Assembly (NCBI RefSeq): GCF_029867415.1
Contig: NW_026705222.1
Location: forward strand, 1 to 64,000
DNA: 64,000 nucleotides
Direction: 5' to 3'
Origin: Vicia villosa
Taxonomy: Eukaryota; Streptophyta; Magnoliopsida; Fabales; Fabaceae
This document shows, piece after piece, positions 1 through 12,600 of the stretch; position 1 is the first letter of the stretch; every line of letters starts with the position of its first letter. The notes beneath the pieces are model-generated. The model was not told the DNA's origin. It saw only the letters and a list, made by a program, of their open reading frames with translations, and made no database searches. Position numbers and translations under genes: made by a program.

Positions 1-219
1 CTGGTAATCAGGAAAGGTAAAGCAATGATGTTCAGGGTCAAAGAACTGGAACAGGACCCGTATCATGTCTTCTTCAAATTTTGAGGTAACCAAATGGAGT
101 AGGTGACCATGCTTTTCAGTGAATTGAACATTCCTGGGGAATTCTGACACCAAGTCTTTTAGTTCAGACGGTACCGTTGAGATGTTGATTCGGATGTAAT
201 CTTTGGTGGCGGGAGCCAT
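1..219 (-). CDS. Ogre-like retrotransposon ORF1, N-terminus (runs off left edge)
   Basis: A 73-codon reading frame on the minus strand is open to the window edge. It starts MAPATKDYIRINIS and ends in a stretch containing FDPEHHCFTFPDYQ. That last stretch resembles the region before the PTLEEY motif in the plant DUF7745-type ORF1 protein, which Ogre/Tat elements encode ahead of gag-pol; the family match is from memory. The start was chosen because it follows a pyrimidine-rich TTTGTTTTTGCAG, which looks like a 3' splice acceptor directly before GTAATG, and because no earlier in-frame ATG is evident. Its position downstream of an LTR and a primer-binding site on the same strand fits the 5' end of a retroelement. 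The function of ORF1 is unknown. Only the beginning is visible, so intactness cannot be judged. Confidence 0.6.
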   Translation of the reverse strand, partial: MAPATKDYIRINISTVPSELKDLVSEFPRNVQFTEKHGHLLHLVTSKFEEDMIRVLFQFFDPEHHCFTFPDYQ

Positions 220-875
220 TACCTGCAAAAACAAAGGTAAACTCTTTGATCCTTGAAGTGTTTGGTGCAAAAATGATATGCTTATGATGCAAACATGTGG
301 CACACAAAAACAAATCAAACAATAGCCTTAGGTTTAAAGGCTTGTATGGAGCTGATAGGTGATACCCTCCCCACTGAAGTTGAGTTGGTTAAAACCTGTC
401 CTAGAATTGGATTTGGGTTCTATGATCCTTGGAAGTAACATCTCAATACGGCGCTCGAGCGGCCGATCAAAATATTCCTCGAGGATAACTAACTTCGATC
501 AATTTCAAAGCTAGCCACTTAATAGGCCACAAGTCAAGTTCAACTAAAAAGGTTCTAAGACAAATTAGTGTTTAATGACACTTCGGAAGCCTAATATACT
601 CCTTGATCGTTTTCAAGGGACATCAGTATAAACCAAAGTATCGCACTAACGATGACTACCAGATCAACCGTATCGGTACATGCCGTACAGTTTCCTTGGT
701 CTAATGTCATATACTTAAGGTATCTCGAGATTCGGGTTAGAATCTTTCACACAAGCAAAATACCCAAGCAAGCCTTTGAAAAATAGAGCAATCAAGTCAA
801 ACAATTGAAAACATCGAAGTGACTTATTCTCTTAAGGTAACCCCTTTTGAAAACATTTTGTTTTTTGAAAGTATC
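220..875 (-). other. Untranslated leader of the left Ogre-like element
   Basis: This stretch lies between the primer-binding site and the ORF1 start on the minus strand. It has no long reading frame. Long 5' leaders are usual for Ogre-type elements. A putative splice acceptor closes the leader just before ORF1, so part of it may be an intron. Nothing else is recognised in it. Confidence 0.5.
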
Positions 876-893
876 TCCCCAGCAGAGTCGCCA
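876..893 (-). promoter_or_regulatory. Primer-binding site of the left Ogre-like element
   Basis: On the minus strand this reads TGGCGACTCTGCTGGGGA, immediately inside the LTR. The same 18-mer follows the 5' LTR of the second Ogre-like element in the window (28221-28238). Ogre elements are described as primed by a tRNA-Arg; that assignment is from the literature and was not derived here. Confidence 0.85.
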
Positions 894-897
894 GTTC

Positions 898-3800
898 TGT
901 GGACCTCCGATTTTTTTTAATACCGGGCCATACCTCTGATCTGTAGAGATACGTGAACTGACTCTTTTTTGTCGCTTAATGCTTTCGCATTTTTGAAAAA
1001 TTCACAGAGTCGCCACCGACCTTTTATTTTATCCAATTAAGGAAAGGTTTATAAAAGACACAGAAAAAAGACCTTTAAGAAATTCTGGGTAAGGGGGTAG
1101 GTTATACAAAGGGAAGGTGTTAGCACCCTTTGTATCCATGGTTATCCATGGGCTCTTAAGTTTGCTTAGCTCACTTGTTTTTCGATCACTTTTCAATTGC
1201 TCTGAAATTGCTCATATGTGGTTTCAAATACCTTTGTAAATTGAATTTTGTAATGATCCGTGTGTGGATGTATACAAAATGCTTGTTTATCTTTCGAAAG
1301 ATGTTTTGAAAAGAACGTTAACTTTGTAATAATCCGTGTTTGGATGTATACAAAGTATTGTCTTTTTTGAAAGTTTTGAAAAATCAACAGTGTATGAGAA
1401 TTTTGTTTGTTTTGATTTGAGCAAGCAAACTAGGAGGTCTACCCTGAGTTGTAAGGTCTTTATCCTATTTCCTTTAAAAATCTATCCTTTCACCGGATAT
1501 AAAAGCAAGGTTCGATTTTGTACTCGAAACAGTAAAATTTGACTTTGATTTTGAAAGATTGAAAAGGGATTACCTTAAGAGGTGCAAGTGTGATTGTGAT
1601 TGGATTCAGATATTTATCTTTGAAGTTAGTGATCTAACGGTTCAATTTTATCTTTGACATGCACGCAGTTTATATGTGCTGGAAATTAAAATGCGGAAAT
1701 GTAAAGTGCGGAAAGTAAATCTACGCTATTACATCGATTGTGCAGGAAATGTAAACTAGCCTATTTACATGAATTTGACATGCTATACATTTATCTAGGA
1801 ATTTTAAATTGCAAGAAAAATAAAAGGCATGTTTTTGGATTTTTTATGATTGATTTTAATTATAATTAATGCATGATTAATTAAATTAAAATGAAGAAAA
1901 AAGATGGAAATATATTTAAACCTAGAAATTAAGTTTAAAATATGTACAAAATATTTGTTAATTAATTTTAAAACAAAACTAATTTTTTTGAATTTTTGAA
2001 ATTGATTTGAAATTGATTTAAGTTAATTAAAACATAATTATGCAAATAATTATACAAATAATTAAAACTTAAAGATAAAATTATTCAAAATATGTACAAA
2101 ATTAGTTTATAATATATAAACAATATTTTATATAAAGAACAATTTTTTTTGGGATTTTTGATTGGTTAGAATAATTAAAAAGCAAATATATAAATATATA
2201 CTAATTAATTATGCAAAATATTGAAATTTTGAAGAAAAATAAAATATTTTTATTTCAGAAAATAGTATATTATTTTAGAAGTCTAAAAATATTTTTTGTG
2301 TATTTTTTGGATTTTTAAAACTATTTTTAATTAATTTTATAAAGAAATTAAAATAGAAATAAAAATATAAAGATTATGATCAAGTGTGGTTGGATTGAGA
2401 GGGAGCATGGTGTGGCTGCGTTTTTAATGCGTTGGATGAGAGATTGAGATGATCCAAGGGCTTAGATTGTGAGTCACATGGTATGATAGTGGGGGACATG
2501 CATTGAATTCAAGGAGAATTCAAACTTTCTGACTGGGACCCACTAGTGCACATGTGGATGGGAAGACTAGTTGACCAGCGAATAAGAGGGAAGAAAAGTG
2601 CCACGCGTGTGGTCAACTTTTCAGCCACACTATTCATCATCTTCTTCATATTACCTGCGGATTTTCTTGCAGACTTACCTGCGGATTTTCCTGCGGATTT
2701 TGCTTTCAATTCTTTAACCTTTTGGATGACCTACAAAACGAAAATAAAAAAGAAAGAGGGCCACCCAGATCACCTAAATGGACCCTTCTGAACATGATAG
2801 CGTCGTTAGTTTTTTCATTTGGAGCCTCTATCATGGAGAACGAAAGCTTTACATCTTTGAAGCTCAAAAATGGTAGAGCTTCAAAACCACGTTAAAGCTT
2901 GCATGTGATCACTCAAACCTACTCTATATCATGCCATGAGTCCATGCAAGTGGTTAGTTTTCATTTTAATCAAGCACGCATAGGAAAACGAAAGCTATAT
3001 GTATATGTTCATGAAAGACACCAAGCATGTGTTACGACTCTCATGGGACCACACAAGGAGTTTATTCTTACTATATACTACTTTATACGATGATTGGAAG
3101 TGTTTGTTTGTATTGATATTGATTGGAATATAGAATTCGAAAATTACAAAGGTTATGAGATTTTTGAGAATTTTGTGAAGTTGATGGCTATGCTTGGGCT
3201 ATAATTTCGTGGTGTCTTGCTCTCTTTTGTTGCTGAAATATCTTGAGCTATTTATAGGCCAAGATGTGCTTAAATTTGAAGCTAAGAAGCATTGATGGCT
3301 TTTGTTGAAATCTTGGTTTTTAAATATTAAAAACCTTGAATTTTTGACCAAGTCTTGACTCCATTCAATGCTCTTGCCTTGTGCACCAATCCTCTGCAGA
3401 AAATTGAAGGTTCTTTGAGTGAGTCATGCTTGGATTGTAAGCTACCATTTATCCATGCATTTTCCTTTTAATTTTAATCTTAAAGTAAGATAAAATCATG
3501 CAAAAATGGATAAAAAAAGGCATGGGCTTAGTCTTGGTCGTGGGAGGCCCATTACATCATGGAAATGATGTTTGAATGCTGAAAACTTGGCCCCATTTGG
3601 AAAAAATGCATTTTTGAGCAATGTTGATTTCATGTATTTTCCCAAAATTTAGCCAACTTCAACAAGGTGTAAATCCCTCAATTTTTGTCATATGAAGGAG
3701 ATCTTGCACTTTTTAGAAACCTCAAAGAGTCCTCTAACCAATGTCTTTGGTCTCATGTCAAAATGATTTTTGAAGCTCCTTGTGTGTCCTTTTGAAAAAA

Positions 3801-4955
3801 GTGTCTTTTTGTTGACTTTGAAAATGACCTGTAATGTCTTTGATCATATTTTTCAAATGGTGAATCCAATGACCATGGGATCAATGGCATTTGAAAGATA
3901 ATTGAATTTCCTTCAAAACAAGCTTTGGTTTAAATTTTTTGGATGAAGGATGAGAGAGTTATGATCAGTCAAAGTTGAGTTGACTTTTCAGGCAAAAACC
4001 CTAATTTTGAATCTTAGGGTTTTGTTGATTTTTGATCTTTCCTTGATGAATTATGATCATCCAATGATCAAATGATGAATCCTTTGACAAAATATGGACT
4101 TTGACAAAAAATTTCATTTTTGACTGTCTGTTGACTTTTTTGGTCAAACGGGTCGTCCGTTGACTGTTTGAGCTGCTGACGGTGCGTCTGAGTGAATTGA
4201 AGTTTGAAAATTTGTATGATGGTACTTTGAGATATATGGATGTGTATGAAATCCATTTGAGCTCTCAAAACTTGTTGCTCCTGTAAAAACAAGAAAAACC
4301 CTGATTAGGGACTGTTTGTGTAGGAGACAGTTAAGCGTACCTGATTTTTGTGCAGTGTTGAGTCTCTGCTAATCGCGTGATATTCAGAAGACTTCTAGAA
4401 CAAAAATCTTGGAATTTTGAATTGTGAAAGATTGATTTGATTGATGGTACAAAACACTGCGAATTGTACTGCCAGCAGTTTGGCTGTCAACTGACTGTTC
4501 AGGTATTGATGTAGCAGTTAGAGTGAAAAATCAACAGTCAAAGTTAATTTTCTTTTTTGTTGTTTTTGTTTATGTTTTATGTGAAAAATGAAAGTTTATT
4601 TACATGACTTGTTAAAAGAAACACAGACATAATAAATAACTAATATTTACTGTTACCAGTACAGTCTGAGTTTCCTGATTCTGCGCCTGCAAAAAGATTT
4701 AACTCTGTACCAATTGTGTCAGTACTATTTATCTGTAAATAAATAAATAGCATGTGTGAAGTAATAAACAGTATTTGGCGTTTGCGTAAGAACAAATTCA
4801 ACTGCAAGCCAAATTACTGTATAAGAAAAATTAAAAACTAAGTATTTCATATGTCAGGATATTTGTTGAAATAAAAATCCATGATTATATGAGACCCTTA
4901 ATTTTCAGATTGGAGTTTTCTTGAAAAATATGTGGGCAAATTTTGGGGTATAACA
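898..4955 (-). repeat. 5' LTR of the left Ogre-like element (4.06 kb)
   Basis: Read on the minus strand, the LTR begins TGTTATACCCCAAAATTTGC and ends in CA four bases before the primer-binding site. The start closely matches the LTR start of the second Ogre-like element (TGTCATACCCCAAAATTTGC at 25402). Both LTRs also share a GGTGCTAACACCTTCCC-type block near the 3' end. A length of 4 kb is typical of Ogre LTRs. The five bases outside the LTR at 4956-4960 (caatg) would be one copy of the target-site duplication; its partner lies outside the window. Short ORFs inside are not credible genes. A CCGCAG-rich block at about 2650-2705 resembles the CACTA subterminal repeats further right. Confidence 0.85.
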
Positions 4956-5242
4956 CAATGCAAAGAGTAATAATAAAATAAGAGGAGAATTGATCATACC
5001 GTATATAGATACGGTGTAGGTGTTAAAATGAGTGTAGTTATAGCATTTTTGAAATTGTAACCACATTACACTTTCAAGTGTTGTTAATATGAATATTAAT
5101 TAGGGTTAAAATTGTCTTTTTAATAAAAATTTAGAACCATGTTCACGTTTCTCTCCAATTAAGTGAAGAAAGAAATTGTATGTGGGTCCCATATGAAACT
5201 TTCTTTCCTCCCTCATTTGTGTAGTGAAGTGTGACTCTTGTC

Positions 5243-5250
5243 TATAAATA
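5243..5250 (+). promoter_or_regulatory. TATA box of the repeat-peptide gene
   Basis: TATAAATA lies 78 bases before the start codon. Transcription would be expected to start about 30 bases further on, near the CTTCACTACAC at 5270-5282. That gives a CA-rich leader of about 40-50 bases with no upstream ATG. Confidence 0.75.
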
Positions 5251-5320
5251 CGACTTCTTGGTCTTCCCTACTTCACTACACAAAACCAAACACACCCAAT
5301 CTCCTCCTGCCTAAACCATC

Positions 5321-5749
5321 ATGAAGAAAACTTCCACTTTGCTCTTCGTATTCTTCATGCTTTTGACTACAACCACTTCGAATCTGGTTCCTCAGTGCAC
5401 TGGAGGGAGCTGCTGCCTCCATCCACCATGCACTGCTCCCAATCTGGTTCCTCAGTGCACCGGAGAGAACTGCTGCCTCCATCCACCATGCACTGCTCCG
5501 AATCTGGTTCCTCAGTGCACCGGAGAGAACTGCTGCCACCATCCACCATGCACTGCTCCCAATCTGGTTCCTCAGTGCACCGGAGAGAACTGCTGCCAGC
5601 ATCCACCATGCAACGCTGCAACACTTGGAGCTGCCACCGCCTTCTCCTCCGCTGCAACACCTGAAGCTTCCACCGTAATCTCGGCTGCTGCAACTCCTTC
5701 CGCAACCGCTATCTTGGCTGCTGCTCAAGTTGGAAATGATAATAATTAG
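5321..5749 (+). CDS. Secreted precursor with four Cys-rich 20-residue repeats
   Basis: This is a 142-codon intronless reading frame and the only compact, undamaged gene I see. Residues 1-20 (MKKTSTLLFVFFMLLTTTTS) form a classic signal peptide: a Lys pair, a hydrophobic core, and a Ser at the likely cleavage site. Residue 21 begins four head-to-tail 20-residue repeats of the type NLVPQCTGENCCLHPPCTAP. Each has four Cys spaced C-x4-CC-x4-C followed by Thr-Ala-Pro. The last repeat departs at its end (NAA). A tail of about 45 Ala/Thr/Ser-rich residues follows and ends QVGNDNN, with no membrane anchor. The gene has its own TATA box and poly(A) signal. I do not recognise the family. The design suggests a secreted polyprotein that could be cut into four disulfide-rich peptides, or a short repetitive wall or metal-binding protein. 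Function is inference only; the reading frame and repeats are seen directly. Confidence 0.75.
   Translation: MKKTSTLLFVFFMLLTTTTSNLVPQCTGGSCCLHPPCTAPNLVPQCTGENCCLHPPCTAPNLVPQCTGENCCHHPPCTAPNLVPQCTGENCCQHPPCNAATLGAATAFSSAATPEASTVISAAATPSATAILAAAQVGNDNN
5381..5620 (+). repeat. Four 60-bp tandem repeats inside the peptide gene
   Basis: Four exact-length 60-bp units start at 5381, 5441, 5501 and 5561, each beginning AATCTGGTTCCTCAGTGCAC. Differences are few: Gly-Ser versus Glu-Asn in unit 1, Leu/His/Gln at one variable position, and a diverged end of unit 4. The frame and all 16 Cys codons are kept, which points to recent expansion under coding constraint. Confidence 0.95.
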
Positions 5750-5773
5750 TTATTATCGTTTTCATGACTATGT

Positions 5774-5779
5774 AATAAA
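5774..5779 (+). terminator. Poly(A) signal of the repeat-peptide gene
   Basis: AATAAA lies 25 bases after the stop codon. A second ATGTAATAAGA follows about 20 bases later, giving a 3' UTR of perhaps 60-100 bases. Confidence 0.6.
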
Positions 5780-7320
<1,541 letters not shown>

Positions 7321-7396
7321 ATTGCCAAGTAAGCATTTTTTATTATATAAATTCTTAGTTTATATTAGAAAGCATATTAATGCCCAAAAATTTGTC

Positions 7397-7460
7397 TTTG
7401 GTGGGAGTTGAACCCACACCATCAATATACCAACACAAGGCTGAAACCACTAGGCCACTT
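7397..7460 (-). other. tRNA-like segment (A box and B box) inside the Mutator-like element
   Basis: On the minus strand it reads TGGCCTAGTGG, close to the pol III A-box consensus, and about 40 bases later GGTTCAACTCC, close to the B box, with a plausible T-arm GTGGG...CCCAC. The arms do not make a convincing full tRNA, so I do not call a functional tRNA gene. Confidence 0.45.
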
Positions 7461-8582
7461 GATTTAACTTGTCTTTTTAATGCTTCGAATAAATCTTATA
7501 ATATTCTCTTACAGTAATTTAAATATTCATGTTATGTTTTCTAACAATTTTTTTTCATTTTTTCATTTTTCTGTTTTTTTATTTATTTTCATTTTTAATT
7601 ATTACAAAAATGTATTTTTTTTAATATTTATTATTTGATTTTAATATTTACAACAATATTTTTTTTTAATTATAGTTTTAAATTGTATTCGTTTAAATTT
7701 GTAAATAAATAATTAAAACGTATTAAATTAAATAAAATGTATTTAAATATTAAATAAAAACACACGTTTTAATTATTAAATAAAAATGTATTAAAATATT
7801 TTTTATTTAATATTTAAAGTTATTAAACAAATACAATTAAAATGTATTAAATTAAATAAAATGTATTTAAATATTAAGTAAAAACATACGTTTTAATTAT
7901 TAAATAAAAATGTTTTGTTCACTAAGCCATTGGTCTATTTTGTTCATTGAATATTTTGAATGGTATTAGTAGCATACTGCATTTTAATTTAAATAGGTTT
8001 TACTAGTTTTAATTTAACTATATTAATATAATTAATTTAGGTTAGTTTTAATTTGATTTATTTTTAATTATATAAATTAGTTTAAATATTAATCTTAGTG
8101 CATTAATATTTAAAACGTTTTATTATAATTAAATAACTAGTTTTAATTAAATTTAGTTATTATATTTAAAACGTTATTATATTTATAACGTTATTAAATA
8201 GCATACTGCATTTATATTATATAGCATAGTGCAGTTATATTATATTTAAAACATTATTATTTAATAACTAATTAAATAGCATACTGCATTTATATTTTAA
8301 CTAGTTTTAATTTAACTAGATTAATTAAACTAGTTTTAAATTAATTAATATAATTAATTTAGTTTATACTAACTAAACCATATAAAAATATTTTTATGTT
8401 TTATATAATGATTAATAATTTAGTTTATACTAACTGAACCATATAAAAGTATCTATTATTAATTATGATTCTTTGGTTTATAATAACGTTTTAAATAGCA
8501 ATTAACTATGATTCTTTGGTTTATAATAACGTTTTCAGAATCTATTAAGTATTACCAAAGGCAACTAAATGACAAGAACAAA

Positions 8583-8655
8583 GCTGTAGCTGAGTGGTAA
8601 CGTTGTGCTTCTAGTAAGTTTGGTGTCATGGGTTCAACTCCCATTGAGACCATGT
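8583..8655 (+). other. Second tRNA-like segment inside the Mutator-like element
   Basis: TAGCTGAGTGG (A-box-like) is followed by GGTTCAACTCC (B-box-like) with a T-arm ATGGG...CCCAT. It is in the opposite orientation to the copy at 7397-7460, at about the same depth from its end of the element. Not a complete cloverleaf as far as I can see. Confidence 0.45.
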
Positions 8656-8724
8656 TTTTTAGCTTTAATATTTAGCATTTTAACAACTTGACAATAAAAT
8701 AATAATAATAATTGCCACATGGAA

Positions 8725-8955
8725 TTAAAATTAATAAATAAATAAAATAAAAAAGCCACCTGGGCTATCCAGTCAACGAAAAAAATTAAAAAAATCAAAA
8801 AAATACATGCCACGTAAGCATTTTGGATGACTGGATCTGACGAAGGTTTAAAATGAGAGAATCTTCAAATGTTAGGGGAATTCTTGCAACTTTTTTTTTT
8901 GCAGGGGGGTTTTTCAAATGTCGCCTATATGGCAGGGGGGAAAATAGGTATTAAC

Positions 8956-8957
<2 letters not shown>
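8725..8957 (-). repeat. Right terminal inverted repeat of the Mutator-like element
   Basis: Reverse-complement partner of the left TIR. The 5'-most 150 bases are essentially identical; similarity fades in the A/T-rich inner part near 8725. Confidence 0.85.

Positions 8958-9009
<52 letters not shown>
8958..9009. repeat. (TA)n microsatellite between the MULE and the CACTA element
   Basis: About 52 bases of pure TA, ending in the TCC target-site duplication of the CACTA element. It is the right-hand remnant of the tract that the Mutator-like element entered. Confidence 0.95.
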
Positions 9010-9012
<3 letters not shown>

Positions 9013-9034
9013 ACTACTAGAAATACACGAATTT

Positions 9035-9293
9035 CCTGCGGATTTACCTGCGGATTTCAGCTAAATTTCCGCAGGAAACACGTTACCTGCGGATTTTCCT
9101 GCGGTTCCGTGTCCCCAGCTAAAACCTTCGTGGGTAATATTTTCGGCAGGAAGTTCCGCAGGTAATTCCGCAGCTAAATCCGCAGGAAATATCCGCAGGT
9201 AAATCCGCAGGAAAAATCCGCAGCTAAATCCGCAGGAAATATCCGCAGGTAAATCCGCAGGAAAAATCCGCAGGTAAATCCGCAGGTAGTTTC
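9035..9293. repeat. Left subterminal CCTGCGGA repeats of the CACTA element
   Basis: More than a dozen short units, either CCTGCGGA or its complement TCCGCAGG, are packed in both orientations in about 260 bases, usually separated by AAA or TTT. Such arrays are where the TNPA-type protein binds in En/Spm elements (family knowledge). Confidence 0.85.
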
Positions 9294-9662
9294 TATCTTA
9301 AATATTTTTTTTATTTTAATAAATTTTTGAAACATTATAAATTATATATTAAAATAACTATAATATAAAATAAAACTATAAATACAAATAATTCATTAAT
9401 AGCTAACTTTATTTATTCATTAACTGCAAAGTGAAAGTTGGCTCTTCATAAATAATACAAATAGTAAAATCCTGTCAAAATTACAAGGGCAAGTACCCAG
9501 TACTGACTACTGATAAGTATAAGCTACAACAAGATTTCATACATCAACCAACAGTTATATCAAACACATTCAAATTCTTTCATATTAGGAGACTATTTTT
9601 CTTACACGACGGATAATGACACTTGATGGTTGATACAAGAGTCCTTAGTGTTTCAGCTTCAA

Positions 9663-12600
9663 ATCAGTTTCCAGGGGGAAAACTTTGCCTCGGTGGTTGA
9701 AGATCATGAAGTCTAGGTTGGCAGGTAAAGAAACAATCCTGCATTGAATTGGAAGCAATACTGGCATAAGGGTCCAAATAATTCAAACATGTTATAACAA
9801 TTATAAACAAGTTATACTCAAAATCAACATACGTATACTCACTGTGGAATTTCAACAAACACCTTGTTTGCAAAACTCAAGCCAATGCCAAAAGAGTAAT
9901 TCTCATCAACAATTTCAACAAAAACACGTCAAGAATAGTCAATAAAACTCCTAACTCACAAAACCTATGAACCATATCCGTAGTTTCCTAGAAACTCTAA
10001 TTGAATCCGAAAAAAAGTAACAGTTATCAACTTTCATATACTTACATCAACTCCTTGACAAGCACAAAGCACGTCAGTTACCGTATCCTCCTCCATTACA
10101 TGGTTTTCTTCCTTAACCAATTTCACATAGTCAGGTTTTCTTCCTAAATGAACCTCCAACCATCTTGTATTCTATAAATCATAGAAAACGTGCTAAATTG
10201 TAAATCATTTAAAAAGATTTAGTAACAAATAGAATTTGCTAATCTATGAAATGTCTTGTGAGCCACAACTGTTTCACCACCAAAGACACACCCCGCAAAG
10301 TGCCAACCAGACGCAAGCAAAACAATCCTCAAACGACTATTATCTCTGGGCTCAACAGTCAGAGATTTCAACCTCTCAGCCAAATTTCTCTGCACTTGTT
10401 CATCCTCATACACATACTACACATTTTCACTCACATTCATAATCAAACACTTCCACATAGAAACTCTCCCCTGTCTGAAGACAGAAAAAAGCTTATGTTT
10501 AAAGCTTTCACCGTACTTACTACCATGCACAACACTTTGACCTCGACACTCATTTTCGCTATCATCATCGTCGTCGGTAAAAACATGATACAATATAGTC
10601 AATGGCACCAAAAGGCACATCTAAATTTCAAATTCACGCAAGGATTAGGAACTATCATAAATATCCGTTCCATTCAATGAAAACTTTGTTACCAAAAGAC
10701 AAACTTGGTCAAGGAGTTGGAAGACCCTGGTTCAAACCCAGTTAAAAGATAAATACTAATATACAAACTAATTACTAACAATAATTCGCCGTTTAAAAAA
10801 ATTGTAGTGATACTGAACACTGAATGTTATGATTTTAAGTTAAGGCCATCACAAGTCACCATAAAGACTACTCCACTGATACATTGTATCACCGAATGCA
10901 GCAATTACACTAAACTTGGAGATCAAACATGACTATTAGCAGTTATGCATTAAAGAAACAATGAAATGACTTACTCTTTGAATAGCCTTTTCATCCGCTT
11001 CTGAGCTTCGACAACAGCCTCGGGATTAAATGTCTGAAAAAAGGATCCTATTGTGATTAGAGAGAAACCTTCTTTGATATAACAACATATAACATGTAGG
11101 TAAGAAATTTGAAAACGTATTACGTTAATCCAATATGTCAAAGAGACCATTTGTTATAAATTATTTCATAGGAAAAACACTTGCTTTAAATAAAAAATCT
11201 TTTTCATGGATTGTGCTGAAGTTGTTAGTTTTAGATAAAAAGGAGGAGATAATAGTAAGAGTTTCAAATTATTGAGTACAACTGGACAATGAACCGATTC
11301 AACAAGCTAAACACTAGTTCCTAACTATGACTCCTGATTTTCATGGTTCGTGCCAAAGTTGTTAGTTTCAGATAAAAAGGAGGAGATAATATAATAAGAG
11401 TTTCAAAGTATTGATAACATCTGGATATTGAACTGGTAAAGATTGTAATTAAAGATTGTAATTGAAGATTGCTTCACATTGATTAATCATATACCTTGTC
11501 TGAAGCATTAAAAGGATTATTTATCATATTGTCGATCATCTTATTCCAATTCTCTGGTGTGCGTGCATTACTACAATCATCTTCCAATTGCTAAAACCTC
11601 GTGCATCACTACTACAACCTGTTGGAGAATACTTAAGAAGCAAATAGTTACTAATCACAATCTATATGAAAGTAGAAATTGCAGTTATCATCAACTTGAA
11701 CATCATATCCCACTGTATATTCCAACAATCTCTTCAAATAATAAACTACGCAACCACAAAGTATAGATAACATTCACTTTCAAAACCTAATAAGCAAACA
11801 ACCCATTACAATCTTTTGTAAAACAGGCTACTTGTATGAAGAAGAAAAATAAGAAAAATATAAGTCTGAAGGGAAATAGATTCCACATATGGATTCAAAG
11901 CCATATTAACTTCTAGATAGGTCTTCAATTTAATTTGGTTCTCAGCTTTTAAAAGTTCAGAGAAACAAAAAGTAAAATAGAGAGGATTTAAGTTTAAAAC
12001 ACATAATTTAACTTATTATTAGTTGGTTATAAGAAAAAAGATTAAAACAAATTGACCACAGGTTGTATGCTGATAAGAAAAAATGCTTTAAAACAATAAA
12101 TAACTTACTATTAGTTGGTGAATGTGTAATATAAGTCTAAAACAACATTATGTGAGAGCTTAGCATTGGTAGTCTACTAAGAGGAAACATGAAGATGCGC
12201 CTAGTAAAAACTGAGGTAAATTTTAACACATAAGGGTCAGTCTAAAATTTTATTAATTTACCCATATGTGAGTGGAATTAACCAGACTTAGTTCAATATT
12301 AATATTGCCATAATTAATTAACCACTCGAACTGGCTAGTTATTTAAAAAAGTTAACTGTCATGCCAGTATAGTGGATAATTTGATTCCTTTATTAGATTA
12401 GATGTTGACAAATGTGAAGTAAGTGTATTCAACACCGCCTTTGACCTTGAAGGTCTCTTGAAACATGTACACAATTAATTCATGCTTGTTGTGGTTGAAG
12501 CACACTTAAAAATCATATCCATGAATTTGACACCAAAATGAAAAATAACACATACCACACAGATCAAGTTTTAGTCCTAAGGTTTGAAATTCACCAAACA

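Noticed and set aside
2509..2791. ORFs in the left Ogre LTR around the CCGCAG block
   Set aside because: They arise from the repeated motif itself and lie in an LTR; no domain.
5276..5728. A 150-codon minus-strand ORF and other-frame ORFs over the repeat-peptide gene
   Set aside because: They are shadows of the 60-bp repeats. The plus-strand frame has the signal peptide, the TATA box, the poly(A) signal and conserved Cys spacing; the others have none of these.
7397..8655. Functional tRNA genes in the Mutator-like element
   Set aside because: A and B boxes are present, but D, anticodon and acceptor arms do not pair convincingly by eye.
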